Shown: one piece after another, positions 9,589-19,149 of the stretch
Numbering within the stretch: position 1 is the stretch's first letter
How the letters are laid out: each line of letters begins with the position of its first letter
Source: Wolbachia endosymbiont (group B) of Eucosma cana
GTDB lineage: Bacteria; Pseudomonadota; Alphaproteobacteria; Rickettsiales; Anaplasmataceae
NCBI RefSeq assembly: GCF_947250645.1
Contig: NZ_OX366334.1
Location: 372,001-436,000 of the forward strand
DNA: 64,000 bases
Direction of reading: 5' to 3'
Notes under the pieces: generated by a model
The model's input: the letters and a program-made list of their open reading frames with translations, nothing else
What the model was told of the DNA's origin: nothing
Database searches by the model: none
Translations under genes and position numbers: made by a program

Positions 9589-10866
9589 TCATAGATTTTT
9601 AAGCTTAATAACATCCTCTCTATTGGGACTAGTTGAAATTAGATGAATTGGTACACCTATTAATTCTTCTATTTTTCTCACATATTTCATCAAATTTGCA
9701 GGTAATTCCTTAACTGACCTTTTGCCTTGAGTTTTCTCTTTCCAACCAGGAAATTCTTCATATATTGGCTCTAATTCTTTTTGTATTGAATGTGATGCGG
9801 GTAAATAATCATACATTTTTCCGCCATACTTATAACCAGTGCCTATTTTAATAGTATCAAAAGAATCAAGAATATCTAATTTGGTTAATACAATGCTTGA
9901 AACTCCAGAGAGTTGTACGGCCTGGCGCACTAAAACTGCGTCAAACCATCCGCAGCGCCTTCTTCTATTGCTTACTGTTCCAAGTTCCTTACCTATAGAA
10001 AATAAGCTGTCTCCAATCTCGTTATTTTGTTCAGTAGGAAATGGACCATTACCCACTCTTGTTGTATACGCTTTTGCTACACCAATAATGTGAGCATTGT
10101 AGGATAATCCTGAGCCTGTTATCGCTTGCGATGCTACGGTATTACTTGAAGTAACAAAAGGGTAAGTTCCGTGGTCGATATCTAAAAATGCGCCTTGAGC
10201 GCCTTCAAATATTATTTTCTTACCTTCTTTCATAAAATCATTTAGTATCTTCCACACAGGTTTTTTATATAAAAGAATTTTTTCTGAAATCTCTTCAATT
10301 TCCTTTAATATTTCTTCTTTTTTAACTACCTGGTAGTTAAGTCCTTTTCTGATAGCATTATGGTAACTCAGGAGAGCGTCCACTCTTTGATTGAGCTCAT
10401 CTGTGTTTTCTAAGTCACAAAGGCGTATAGCTCTCCTGCCAACTTTATCTTCATAACATGGCCCTATCCCTTTGTTTGTTGTACCAATTTTGTGATTTCC
10501 GTTTAAATCTTCAAATAGCTTTTCCTTGTCCTTATGTACGCTAAGTATTAATGGACAGCTCTCGGATACCATCAAGTTGTTATAGTTTACGTCCACTCCT
10601 TTAACTTTCAATGACTCTATTTCTGAGACTAGAGCATGTGAATCAAGAGCAACACCGTTTCCTATAATAGATATTTTGTCCGCTCTCAAAACAGCAGAGG
10701 GCAGTAAATTTAATTTATAAACCTCATCATCTATTACTATAGTGTGCCCTGCATTATTTCCTCCCTGAAATCTCACAACTACATCTGCATTCTCAGAAAG
10801 ATAATCTACTATTTTACCCTTGCCTTCGTCACCCCATTGCAGACCAACAATTACAATATTATTCAT
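9589..10866 (-). CDS. purA: Adenylosuccinate synthetase
   Basis: A 425-residue enzyme that joins IMP and aspartate with GTP to make adenylosuccinate, the first committed step to AMP. Motifs seen: QWGDEGKGKIVD at the N-terminus (GTP-binding and catalytic Asp), GGNNAGHTIV, IGTTNKGIGPCYEDK, the QGAFLDIDHGTYPFVTSSN block and TTRVGNGPFPTE. Length is standard. The first ATG after an in-frame GTG (10869) is chosen because it gives the family N-terminus MNNIVIVGLQWG. It is a chromosomal housekeeping gene. Confidence 0.97.
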   Translation of the reverse strand: MNNIVIVGLQWGDEGKGKIVDYLSENADVVVRFQGGNNAGHTIVIDDEVYKLNLLPSAVLRADKISIIGNGVALDSHALVSEIESLKVKGVDVNYNNLMVSESCPLILSVHKDKEKLFEDLNGNHKIGTTNKGIGPCYEDKVGRRAIRLCDLENTDELNQRVDALLSYHNAIRKGLNYQVVKKEEILKEIEEISEKILLYKKPVWKILNDFMKEGKKIIFEGAQGAFLDIDHGTYPFVTSSNTVASQAITGSGLSYNAHIIGVAKAYTTRVGNGPFPTEQNNEIGDSLFSIGKELGTVSNRRRRCGWFDAVLVRQAVQLSGVSSIVLTKLDILDSFDTIKIGTGYKYGGKMYDYLPASHSIQKELEPIYEEFPGWKEKTQGKRSVKELPANLMKYVRKIEELIGVPIHLISTSPNREDVIKLKNL

Positions 10867-11045
10867 CACTATTTTCTAGATTAATACGTAAATATTAATG
10901 CAGCATGCTACAAATGAAAAGAGAAATCTACGCCTTTCCTATATCCCTAAAATAAAGAAATAGACTATCGACTTTTTTATATATTATAAAATTATTCATC
11001 ATTATATGGTACAACTTACAGCATATTTATAGTAAGGTGTTAATT

Positions 11046-12560
11046 ATGAAAGAGGCAAAGAAGAGTCCGGTAGTTAGATTAAAGGCCACAGCTAAAGAAT
11101 TCAATTTTAGTAAATTAAGAGCAGATCAAGATAATAAATTAGCGAATTCCGGTGAAACAATGTTCTTAGATTTTCAAAGAATGAATTTTATTATTAATGA
11201 AAAAGAAATAGATAAAAATTTTATTATTGCATTTAAGGAAGGAGCTAAAGATTATAAAAATGAGATTTTTAACCGTGATAATTTTGATAACCTCTCTGAA
11301 GAAGGTAAAGCTTTTATGGAACCAGTACTTAAGGAGCTTGATCAAGATAGACTATCTGAAGTTTGGGAAAATCATTGTAATAGCCCTACAGTTGCTGATG
11401 AAAAAAAAACTGATGAATATAGAAAGGAATTTGAGAGATTTTATAACACAGGGAGAAGCTCTTATCATCTATTCTCCAAAAAAGATTACCGTGCATTAGC
11501 AAAGGAAACTTTCAAGGAAATGTTTAGATACGCTGAAGCAGAAATACCAAGTGATGCTATTTTAGAAGAGTTAGTCACCAATTGTAATCAAGCAGGGTAT
11601 GGGGCTGGTATATTTAATGAATCTCATGCAGCACTCAGTAGTTGTAGCTTAATTCCACACAGTCCTAGAAAAGCGCTAAACATTTACTGCACTGATCACA
11701 ACTGCATAAAAGTGACGTCTGATATGGCAATGCCTATAACCACGGTTGACAATCCGGAAGAGAAAATATGCGACCTATCCAGCTCATTAGAATTCACACT
11801 TGAATCTCAAGATAGCAAAAATGGTATAATATATAAAGAAGGTAAGTTATCACTTACTATTCCTGAAGAGCTAAAAAACTATAAAGATAATGGCAAGAGC
11901 TTGTTTGACATTATTAAAGAATATTTTCAGAAATTCTGTGCAGAACTAGGATTTAAATATGAGACAAAAATACAAATAGAGCATGACTTAGGTACTCAAA
12001 TCAAAGTAAATAACTATTTAGATGGTACGATATCAACCATAGGATCAGATGCAAATGAAGAATTTATTAATCTTTTAAGCAAAAACCTCAGAGAGAAGTT
12101 ATTGGAATCAGGAGTTGCTCTAGGAGGTGAAGACGTTGATGGTATTATTGAAGTTAGAGTATCTGCAGTTATGGATCTACTTAGTGATTATGCCAAATTG
12201 GAAGATAATAAAGAAAACAGGGAGTTATTAATAAGTGAAGTAGCAGATAATTTAGGGCTTTCCTTTCAAGGTAAAATATCATCAGAAGTATTAGGATCTT
12301 TACCTTCTTCGATAAAAGGTCAGGTTAATCATAATCAAGTGCAGTTTGTTGTAAATATTTTTACCAATTTAATTGTTGAAGGAAAAAGCGAAGTATACAA
12401 AGAAAAAAATGCAATTGATGCAATTCATCAGAAGATAGATAAGGCAATTGTTGAGCAAGAAAAAAGAGCAACCAACAAACAAGATATAGAGAATGATAAA
12501 TGGACAGATAAAATAAAAAAACAGAGATTATCTATGGAATCACATGGGCATTTGCATTAA
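11046..12560 (+). CDS. Hypothetical Wolbachia protein, unknown function
   Basis: About 504 residues. ATG at 11046 has AAGG eight bases upstream and is preferred to GTG at 11037. The protein is mostly soluble and charged, without an evident signal peptide. The middle carries Cys/His residues (SCSLIPHSPRKA and IYCTDHNCIKVTS). A hydrophobic-alternating segment follows (IIYKEGKLSLTIPEELKNY), and the last 60 residues are Lys/Glu rich. I do not recognise a family. It is the last intact gene before a 2.6-kb stretch of decayed insertion sequences. Confidence 0.55.
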   Translation: MKEAKKSPVVRLKATAKEFNFSKLRADQDNKLANSGETMFLDFQRMNFIINEKEIDKNFIIAFKEGAKDYKNEIFNRDNFDNLSEEGKAFMEPVLKELDQDRLSEVWENHCNSPTVADEKKTDEYRKEFERFYNTGRSSYHLFSKKDYRALAKETFKEMFRYAEAEIPSDAILEELVTNCNQAGYGAGIFNESHAALSSCSLIPHSPRKALNIYCTDHNCIKVTSDMAMPITTVDNPEEKICDLSSSLEFTLESQDSKNGIIYKEGKLSLTIPEELKNYKDNGKSLFDIIKEYFQKFCAELGFKYETKIQIEHDLGTQIKVNNYLDGTISTIGSDANEEFINLLSKNLREKLLESGVALGGEDVDGIIEVRVSAVMDLLSDYAKLEDNKENRELLISEVADNLGLSFQGKISSEVLGSLPSSIKGQVNHNQVQFVVNIFTNLIVEGKSEVYKEKNAIDAIHQKIDKAIVEQEKRATNKQDIENDKWTDKIKKQRLSMESHGHLH

Positions 12561-13004
12561 AGATACTGTGTACAGAGGCGTAGTATGCTCAATTTTCGCC
12601 TTTCATTTAAAGCACTCAAATTGATCAAACACACTCAATCCAAAGCGTTTGTAGATTCGATATCTTGAGTAACTTGACGCAGAGAGAATTGTATACCTTA
12701 GTCAACTTTTCTAGCGGTATCCATAAGGTAAATCATTATTTGAGTGTTACACCCAAGCCCTCTTTATTTTCCTCTGTTATCAAGCTAAAAATACCATTTG
12801 CTTTCATTATGTATACGAAACTATTATGCTTGCAAGAAAAAAAAAACTAAAAAACTGAAAAAGAGAATAGGAATTTGATATAAGTTATTCCCAAATTTGG
12901 GGAATATTCAAAAAAGCATAAGCATCAAGTTAAGAGATTGCGAGCAAATTTAGGGAAGTTAAAGTAGATACTCTAGTTTTTCTGTACTTGTCTTTTAATG
13001 AAAA
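12561..13004. other. Intergenic stretch without a supported gene
   Basis: No convincing coding signal was found on either strand. Short open frames here lack start context and known motifs. Near the right end, 12901-12933 (GAATATTCAAAAAAGCATAA and onward to AGTTAAG) is an inverted match to 14198-14231. This is probably a scrap of the same IS481-like element lying on the other side of the IS4 remnant. Confidence 0.5.
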
Positions 13005-14060
13005 TCATGACCAAGTTATTGTAATCTTTTTAAGAAAAATTTTCAAACTATTAACTCTATTCTTTAGTGCTAAAAATAACTCTCTAATCCGCCTTTTTAG
13101 CTCAATAAATGCCTTTGTTAAACTGAGTTCTGTATTCTTTTTTAATTTTGTACAACTCATGAAATATGAGAATTGCACATAATTTAGCATATAATTCACA
13201 CAATACTCTGTGTGGCTTCCCTTTTAAGTCTTATGTAGCTCTTGTATAGTTTAAAAACAACTCAATTTGCCACCTTACTCTGTAATACTTGCTCAGCACT
13301 AATTTTATCCTCTGGAATATTAGTTTTGACCAGTTCAACAATTTCTGATTCCTTTTGGAAGATCATGTGATTTTGCCAATTTATTAGCTTTTCTTCTTCT
13401 GGCTAGAGACTGCTCTTCAGTTAATTTATGACATATCATTCTTACTCTAATCTTTGCTTCTTTTCCCAACAACACCTTCATTTCTAAAAATAGCTTGTCT
13501 CCTAAACATTCCAATAATTCCATTTTTTGATTTGTTTCTATAGCATATACATTGGTATCAACGACTTATAAAATAAGCTCCCGTTCCATTGATCTGTTTA
13601 AAAGAACTTGAACCAAGGTCAGATATTAGCAACTTCTCCCTATAACCTTCTTACTCCCTCCGTTATGTTAAGTTGATCCAATGTCTGATTTAGGTAATCA
13701 AAAACTAATTTTAACTTTATTCCACACTTAGTGTTACTCTCATAACCTTTGTCCATAACCTTTATATAGATTTTCCATGCTGTTAGGCAAAGCTACTATC
13801 CAATGCTTTTAAATTGCTGCAAGATTCTACAATCAATTTGCAGGGTATTTTAAATAAAGCCATTGTACATTCTTTTCATAAATTCTACTGCTTCTTTAGT
13901 AAACCTGAAATCTAAACCCTGTTTCGTTATTATCACAGATTCTTCATTTAATAATTGGCACATTGTATCTATGATTCAGTTTGTAACCCCTATATTACCC
14001 AAAATTATAGCTTTTATGAATCATCAATTACTCAATTTTCTTTTCCTTTTCTGTTTCAAT
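13005..14060 (-). pseudogene. Decayed IS4-family transposase
   Basis: Reading the minus strand from about 14060 to 13005 gives scattered IS4-transposase blocks interrupted by stops and frameshifts. They are FRFTKEAVEFMKRMY, then LQIDCRILQQFKSI, then KLVFDYLNQTLDQLNITEG, then a GAYFISR-like block. After these come the 62-codon block at 13335-13523 (LLGKEAKIRVRMICHKL and RRRKANKLAKSH) and a C-terminal block with ELSLTKAFIELKRRIRE. The order matches an intact IS4 transposase, but no long frame survives. It is not expected to be active. Confidence 0.75.
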
Positions 14061-14149
14061 TATTTGCCATTTCATTGAAAAATTTGTTGAGGTAATTTGA
14101 TAAGCAAGTTATTTTATTCATCATTAGTTCTCTCACTAAAATATATCCG

Positions 14150-14420
14150 AGAGAATTTTATATCTTCTTATCCTATCTTCTTCATACCTTTATTTCCTTA
14201 ACTTGACCCTTATGCTTTTTTGAATATTCCACTCTTTGGTTAAAACTGTTGATCTTGGCTGTTTTGTTCCCATATTTACATCTTTAGTGAATGAACGTTT
14301 TTTTTCCATTTGACAATAGTTTTTGGATTAAGATTATAGCATTGAGAAAGTTTTGCTATGCTCTCTTGACTATTTTGTATTTTCCTACGCACTGCCTCTG
14401 GTGTTCTAGCGCACCCGTGT
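14150..14420 (-). pseudogene. Remnant of IS481-like transposase N-terminus
   Basis: The minus strand encodes a helix-turn-helix start typical of IS481-type transposases: ARTPEAVRRKIQNSQESIA, then LSQCYNLNPKTIVKWKK, then (after a one-base frame change) RSFTKDVNMG and PRSTVLTKE. The catalytic DDE part is missing. The upstream end is cut by the IS982 element at 14422. Family assignment is from recall of the N-terminal motif, so it is moderate. Confidence 0.6.
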
Positions 14421-14421
14421 A

Positions 14422-15042
14422 AACCCTAGTTATGGATTAGAAAACAGATAAAAGTAGAATTAATAAAGAGGGAAATAGGGTAAACTCGAATATTTTAGCA
14501 ATAATATTGATACAACTGCAATCGCTGTTTGCCACACAAAAAGGATTTCAAAAATAAAGCTTTCAAAGAGTTAGCAAATATAGGAAAGACTATCTATGGA
14601 TGGTTTTTAGGTTTTAAATTACATCTGGTAATTAATGAAATAGGCGAAGTTCAAGCTATTACACTAACTAAAGGCAACGTTGATGACAGAAAACCTGTAC
14701 CAAATTTGACTAAAAATTTGACAGGACTTTTGTTCGGAGATAAGGGCTATATAAAGAAAGAGCTCTTTAAGAAACTCTTCGACAGAGGCCTAAAACTTAT
14801 CACTAAAGTGAAAAAAGGCATGAAAAACGCATTGATTTTACTAAAAGAGAAGATTTTATTGAGAAAAAGGTCGATTATTGAGACGGTTTTTGGTTGTTTG
14901 AAAAACAAATTTGAGCTTACGCCACAGATCGCCAATAAATTTTATGGTACATATTTTTCAACATTAATTTCATATTCCATTCAGTCAAAAAAGCCTTCTA
15001 TTTCTAAGCTTTATTGCTTTAGTTAATCCATAACTGGGGTTT
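14422..15042 (+). mobile_element. Internally deleted IS982-family element
   Basis: The ends are matching inverted repeats: AACCCTAGTTATGGATTA at 14422-14439 and its complement, with one difference, ending at 15042. Total length of about 621 bp is well under the roughly 1 kb of full IS982 elements, so part of the interior is missing. It carries only the C-terminal part of the transposase and is inserted in the IS481-like remnant. It could still be mobilised in trans if an intact IS982 exists elsewhere in the genome. Confidence 0.75.
14529..15026 (+). pseudogene. IS982 transposase, C-terminal fragment
   Basis: A 165-codon open frame with IS982/DDE family sequence: GKTIYGWFLGFKLHLVINE, then LTKGNVDDRKPV (second catalytic Asp region), LLFGDKGYI, and a final RKRSIIETVFGCLKNKF carrying the conserved Glu. 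About 100 N-terminal residues, including the first catalytic Asp, are absent. The frame is open but the protein cannot be a complete transposase. Confidence 0.8.
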
Positions 15043-15133
15043 TAACCATAACTCCTACTTTGATGGTATTTTTTCTCACATTCTATCATACCATCACACT
15101 CTGGGACCATACACTAGGAAGTAGGAAAGATTA

Positions 15134-15226
15134 AAGTGGCAAAATTCACTTAAGGACGGTATCTCTATAGATGTCATCATTGAAATCACCGGCCTTTCTT
15201 TGGATGAAATTAAGAAATTAATTTAA
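15134..15226 (+). pseudogene. Remnant of an Rpn/PD-(D/E)XK protein C-terminus
   Basis: The short frame encodes SLKDGISIDVIIEITGLS followed by LDEIKKLI and TAA. This is the same C-terminal tail found at the end of the Rpn-family proteins at 28642-29601 and 43772-44653. The body of the gene is gone. Its last bases overlap the 3' end of the convergent 15210-17486 gene. Confidence 0.6.
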
Positions 15227-17486
15227 CCTTATCCTGAGTTATATGACCTTGAACAGCAGTATCATTTAGATGACTTTCTGGCTTAAAGCTTGTTTTTTGT
15301 TCCTTTACATCATTAACTTCCGGCATGCTGTTTCTATTCTTTAGTATATCTTGTATTAATTGATTTATTCTTCTTTCTACTATTTGCTTACAGGATTTTA
15401 CATTTTTAAATTTAGCTTTTAAATCTCGACTACCTTCTTCGAATATACGTAATGCTATAGATTTTGTAATATCATCAAAATTACCTTTATTGAATCTTTG
15501 GACAATCTTTTTCTTCATTTGTTTAAAGTTAATATTTGATTTTTCTAACTCTACCCTTTCTGATATAATTTGCTTTACTGTTTCAATGATTTTATCTTCC
15601 ATAACTTTTAAAGGTTGAGAACTACCTGTATCTTTAGCTTGTTCATAAGGAGGAAAAACCTGAAAAAAATAACCTGTTGCAAAATTGAATAATGAAGATA
15701 ACTTATTCCCTACTACACCTATACATCTCCTTGTAGTATAGCTCATTTTATCATCTTGTAATAAAATATTCCGTACAGCACTACTTGCTTCTATTTTCTG
15801 ATTGCTTAAATCTTTAGTACAAAGCTCATGTAGTAATTGATTATCTTCTTCCTTTTTTTCAGCATTATGGCTTGGGTCTGAAGTAGGTATTTGTCTATCA
15901 CATGCTTTATCATAATCTTCATTAGTAACTTGCAAGTCTACTGTAAATTGCTTTGATTTACATAACAATTTACCATTTTTTATTATTCCCAATTTATCTA
16001 ACTTATTTACTTCCTTTAACACTTCATTAGCGTAGATTACCTTCACTTTCACTAATTTGCTGTATATCTTGGAGAGATCTGTATCAAATACTTCTTTTAA
16101 ACCAGATCGATCCTCTATTTTACTTACAATTTCATAAAGAATCTGCAGACCGGATAAGATATCTGTTCTCGACCAACTATCCTTTAAGACATTAGCATTA
16201 CTGTTATTTACACTAATACTTAAACACTGCATCAAAGGAATGAGAAATTCACTTTCAGATATTATTAAGTCCTTTAACTTGAGCTCAGGTAAGTCTTGAA
16301 TGATTTTGGAAGCAAATCTTATATCAATACATGATTCTAATAACTTCTGTTTTTTCGCAATAATGTAAATTTGCTTCTTTAGCTTAGTAATGAGAGCCTC
16401 AAATTTAAACTTATTATTAGACCATTTATCCATATTAGAAACATTCCACCTACATAGTGCTTTATAGGTTCTATAAATATCCTTAAGGTTATAATTCTTA
16501 TATACCTCATTTAGACTTGCTAGATTAATAATGAGAAACTTTAATTTATTTTGCTCCTTACTTGTCCACTTACTATCATTAAAAATATCTAACTTCAAGA
16601 AGGCATTGAAAGTATTAGCAACACCCTGAGAATCAAATTCTCTATATATTTTTTCTCCTTTTTCTGCCAGGTTAATAATAAAATTTTTGATACTTTTTAT
16701 CTGATCATCATCCCATTTTTTATTATCAAAAACACTAAACTTATATAAAGCATCATAGCTATTAGCAATATCCTGAGAATTGAACTTCTTTGAGGGTTGA
16801 TTTATCAATTTAACGATGAATTCCTTAGCCCCTTTCAATTCCTCAATATTCCACTTAGATAAAGCATTTAAGCTATTAGCAATATCCTGAGAATTGAACT
16901 TCTTTGAGGGTTGATTTATCAATTTAACGATGAATTCCTTAGCCCCTTTCAATTCCTCAATATTCCACTTAGATAAAGCATTTAAGCTATTAACAACTCC
17001 CTGAGAATTGAACTCCTTCGAGGATTGATTTCCTTGCTTGACTAACTCAACAACAAATTCCTTAGCTCCTTTTAATTCCTCAATATTCCACTTAGATAAA
17101 GCATTTAAGCTATTAGCAATATCCTGAGAATTGAACTCCTTCGAGGATTGATTTCCTTGCTTGATTAACTCAACAACAAATTCCTTAGCTCCTTTTAATT
17201 CCTCAATATTCCATGGATCAAATTCATCAACTATAAAACTTCCTTTCTCTGCTAGCTTAACGATGAGCTTCTTGAAATTCTCTTGATCTTTTCTTTTCCA
17301 TTTTTTATCAAAGATATGTAACTTTGATAAAGTATTTAAAGTACCAGAAATATTGATAGCTTCCACTTTGCCTAATTTATCAAAGCACATCACCCATTCT
17401 TTTACCGTGTCACTTATCTGATTAATTTGGTTTAATTTCTTTAACTTTATTGAAAAGTCACTATGATTTTTAAAAAACATTTTCAT
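15210..17486 (-). CDS. Helical-repeat protein (DUF1601/OPR-like repeats), unknown function
   Basis: 758 residues. Residues ~75-300 hold tandem 38-41-residue units built on NSLNALSKWNIEELKGAKEF, with a recurrent FNSQDIANSLNAL core. Two neighbouring units are almost identical in DNA with a 114-bp period (around 16777 and 16891). The QDIAN-LNAL wording resembles the helical repeats of DUF1601 and of FASTK/OPR-type RNA-binding proteins, but this is resemblance, not proof. The C-terminal third is basic and soluble apart from a short hydrophobic patch (LFNFATGYFFQVF). The start is followed by MKMFFKNHSDFS. It sits alone between IS graveyards and is probably an effector or RNA-binding protein. Confidence 0.6.
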   Translation of the reverse strand: MKMFFKNHSDFSIKLKKLNQINQISDTVKEWVMCFDKLGKVEAINISGTLNTLSKLHIFDKKWKRKDQENFKKLIVKLAEKGSFIVDEFDPWNIEELKGAKEFVVELIKQGNQSSKEFNSQDIANSLNALSKWNIEELKGAKEFVVELVKQGNQSSKEFNSQGVVNSLNALSKWNIEELKGAKEFIVKLINQPSKKFNSQDIANSLNALSKWNIEELKGAKEFIVKLINQPSKKFNSQDIANSYDALYKFSVFDNKKWDDDQIKSIKNFIINLAEKGEKIYREFDSQGVANTFNAFLKLDIFNDSKWTSKEQNKLKFLIINLASLNEVYKNYNLKDIYRTYKALCRWNVSNMDKWSNNKFKFEALITKLKKQIYIIAKKQKLLESCIDIRFASKIIQDLPELKLKDLIISESEFLIPLMQCLSISVNNSNANVLKDSWSRTDILSGLQILYEIVSKIEDRSGLKEVFDTDLSKIYSKLVKVKVIYANEVLKEVNKLDKLGIIKNGKLLCKSKQFTVDLQVTNEDYDKACDRQIPTSDPSHNAEKKEEDNQLLHELCTKDLSNQKIEASSAVRNILLQDDKMSYTTRRCIGVVGNKLSSLFNFATGYFFQVFPPYEQAKDTGSSQPLKVMEDKIIETVKQIISERVELEKSNINFKQMKKKIVQRFNKGNFDDITKSIALRIFEEGSRDLKAKFKNVKSCKQIVERRINQLIQDILKNRNSMPEVNDVKEQKTSFKPESHLNDTAVQGHITQDKVKLIS

Positions 17487-17667
17487 TACCTAATTTTTTG
17501 CTATATATATAAATCTTGTAGAAAGTAAAAAATCTTATGTATCATTACCCTAAACTTATAGATTTAAATAAAAGTTTTTTACATTTCTATTATAGCACTT
17601 CATCTTTAAAGCTTGTTAAGCCCTACTCAGAAATTTTTTTATGCAATGAATTACTATTAATTTACTA

Positions 17668-18454
17668 GGCTCTGTGGACAAAAAATATGAAGATGGGAAA
17701 AAAGTGGTAGTTTAACCCAATGAACATAAAAATGGAGAAACTACCGAATGGAATACTATATAAAAGAAAGAAATTGGAAACAAATTTTAGAGTTCATAAA
17801 AGGAATGCATAGTAAAAACGAAAAACGTTTAAATAGAAGCAGTGTGGTATATGGCGAGAAGTGGTTGTCAATGGAGACTTTTGCCGAAAATATATGGTAA
17901 TTATAGAAGTGTACACAAACGATTTAAGAGATGGTGCGAAAGTAGTATTTGGAAAAATTTATTGGAGCACACAAAACAAGAGCCAGACTTAGAAGCCGTC
18001 ATAATCGACGATTAGAGCCCATCCATGTTCGGCTGGATATACACAAGATTCAAAGAATCAAGAGGCTTTAGGACGAAGTAAAGGTGAACAAAAATACATG
18101 CACTTGTTGACGCACTTGTTAAGTTCACTCTGACTCCTGGTCAAAGAAATGAAATTACGCAGAAGCAAGTGTTAACTGAAAGTATCTACAACTCTGCTGT
18201 AGTGGCCGATAAGGGCTACGATAGCAATGCTTTTGTTTGAAAATAAGGAGCCACCAAAACGGAATAGAAAAGTGCAGAGGCATTATGATGAGCATATTTA
18301 TAAAGAACGTCATTTGATTGAGTGCTTTTTCGGTAAAATTAAAAATTTTAGGCGCATTTTTTCCAGATTTGACAAGACCGCAGAGGTCTTTATGGGATTT
18401 CTAAATTTTGTCAGAGCTCTTATATGGCTTCTCTAAAATTTTGTCCACAGAGCC
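17668..18454 (+). mobile_element. Degenerate IS5-family element (two-frame transposase)
   Basis: The ends are GGCTCTGTGGACAAAA at 17668 and its exact complement TTTTGTCCACAGAGCC ending at 18454, giving 787 bp. The interior reads as an IS5-type transposase in shifting frames: WKQILEFIKGMHSKNEKR, then CQWRLLPKIYG and SVHKRFKRWCESSIW, then RAHPCSAGY. A 70-codon C-terminal frame at 18227-18436 carries HLIECFFGKIKNFRRI. Extra stops show decay. The element interrupts the left copy of the duplicated upstream region described at 18455-19149. Confidence 0.85.
18227..18436 (+). pseudogene. IS5 transposase, C-terminal fragment
   Basis: Seventy codons containing RHLIECFFGKIKNFRRIFSR and ending FVRALIWLL. 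This is the usual end of IS5 (IS427-group) transposases and carries the final catalytic Glu. The N-terminal half lies upstream in other frames with stop codons. Confidence 0.75.
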
Positions 18455-18856
18455 TAGTACTATTCAATAGTAATTGAGTTAATATGGCCATTTTCAGTAC
18501 TCAAAACCAGCAAGCGTGAGAATAATTTGTTTTGGAATGGGTTGGTCTACCAATCGATACATACGAACTTTTTAATATGGTAATTTTATTGTACGCTAAA
18601 ACTAGCCACATTAGCCCATTTCATCCATATCTACATACGAACTAATTTGCTCAAGCTTATAGAAATAATTTAAATCTTCTATTTTTATAACCTTATTTTT
18701 ACGCGGCTTGTTCTCACAAATATACGACCTTTTTTGCAATCTTAGGAAGAGTCAATAATTCAATTCCTTATAACACTAGCTAGCATGGTATCTTCACTAA
18801 AATATTTTTTTAAAAAGTTAGTTGACTTATAAATAATTCTCTACTAATACTAGCAT

Positions 18857-18916
18857 ATGTTTGTTTATTCTGCTGAAGTGGCTCCGCAGGTTACTGTATA
18901 AGCTTCAGCAGTTTTT
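18857..18916 (+). ncRNA. Putative small RNA or terminated leader (copy A)
   Basis: A TTGACT box (18822-18827) and a weaker TAATAC box (18845-18850) are spaced by 17 bases. Just downstream a hairpin CTGCTGAAG (18870-18878) / CTTCAGCAG (18903-18911) is followed by TTTTT. This would give a transcript of roughly 60 bases ending at a rho-independent terminator. The whole arrangement is conserved in copy B. It could instead be only a terminator that insulates the effector gene promoter. Confidence 0.4.
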
Positions 18917-19033
18917 GTACTCCTTTAAAGCATCATATTCCTATATATTAAATATAGCTGGTGTTCTCAATTTTGTTGATCTATAGTAAAATTGGCTAAA
19001 ACTTCCAGTAATAAACAACTTTTAACCTAGCAG

Positions 19034-19080
19034 TACTCACCATAAAAACTTAACAAAAATATGAGTAGTAAAAAGATTAT
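19034..19080 (+). promoter_or_regulatory. Shared TACTCACC...GAGTAGTA upstream motif (copy 1 of 3)
   Basis: A 47-bp block beginning TACTCACCATAAAAACTT and ending GAGTAGTAAAAAGATTAT. The outer TACTCA and TGAGTA are inverted repeats. The same block precedes the genes starting at 51172 and 52768. Its position right upstream of the -35 box suggests an operator or activator site. Confidence 0.55.
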
Positions 19081-19092
19081 GTTGAAATTAGT

Positions 19093-19120
19093 TTGACACA
19101 TACTACACATTCTATATAAT
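19093..19120 (+). promoter_or_regulatory. Consensus sigma70-type promoter of the ankyrin-OTU gene
   Basis: Perfect TTGACA (19093-19098) and perfect TATAAT (19115-19120) are separated by 16 bases. The start codon lies 30 bases downstream, leaving a short leader with AGCAGG as ribosome-binding site. This unusually good promoter implies strong transcription. Confidence 0.7.
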
Positions 19121-19149
19121 ATATTCTATATCTAGAGCTAGCAGGTAAT

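Larger units (their letters stand above)
18455..19140 (+). repeat. Duplicated ~700-bp upstream region, copy A
   Basis: This noncoding stretch aligns along its whole length with 50390-51165. Shared landmarks are GGCCATTTTCAG/CAGCCATTTTCAG, TTTTTACGCGGCTTGTTCTC, a CTGCTGAAG hairpin, the TACTCACC motif and the promoter just before the gene. The homology continues into the first codons of the genes at 19150 and 51172. Copy A lacks the 106-bp MITE present in copy B but is split on its left side by the IS5 element. Confidence 0.85.

Noticed and set aside
12665..12850. 61-codon frame in the IS graveyard
   Set aside because: No homology, no ribosome-binding site, and AT-rich composition. Likely chance.
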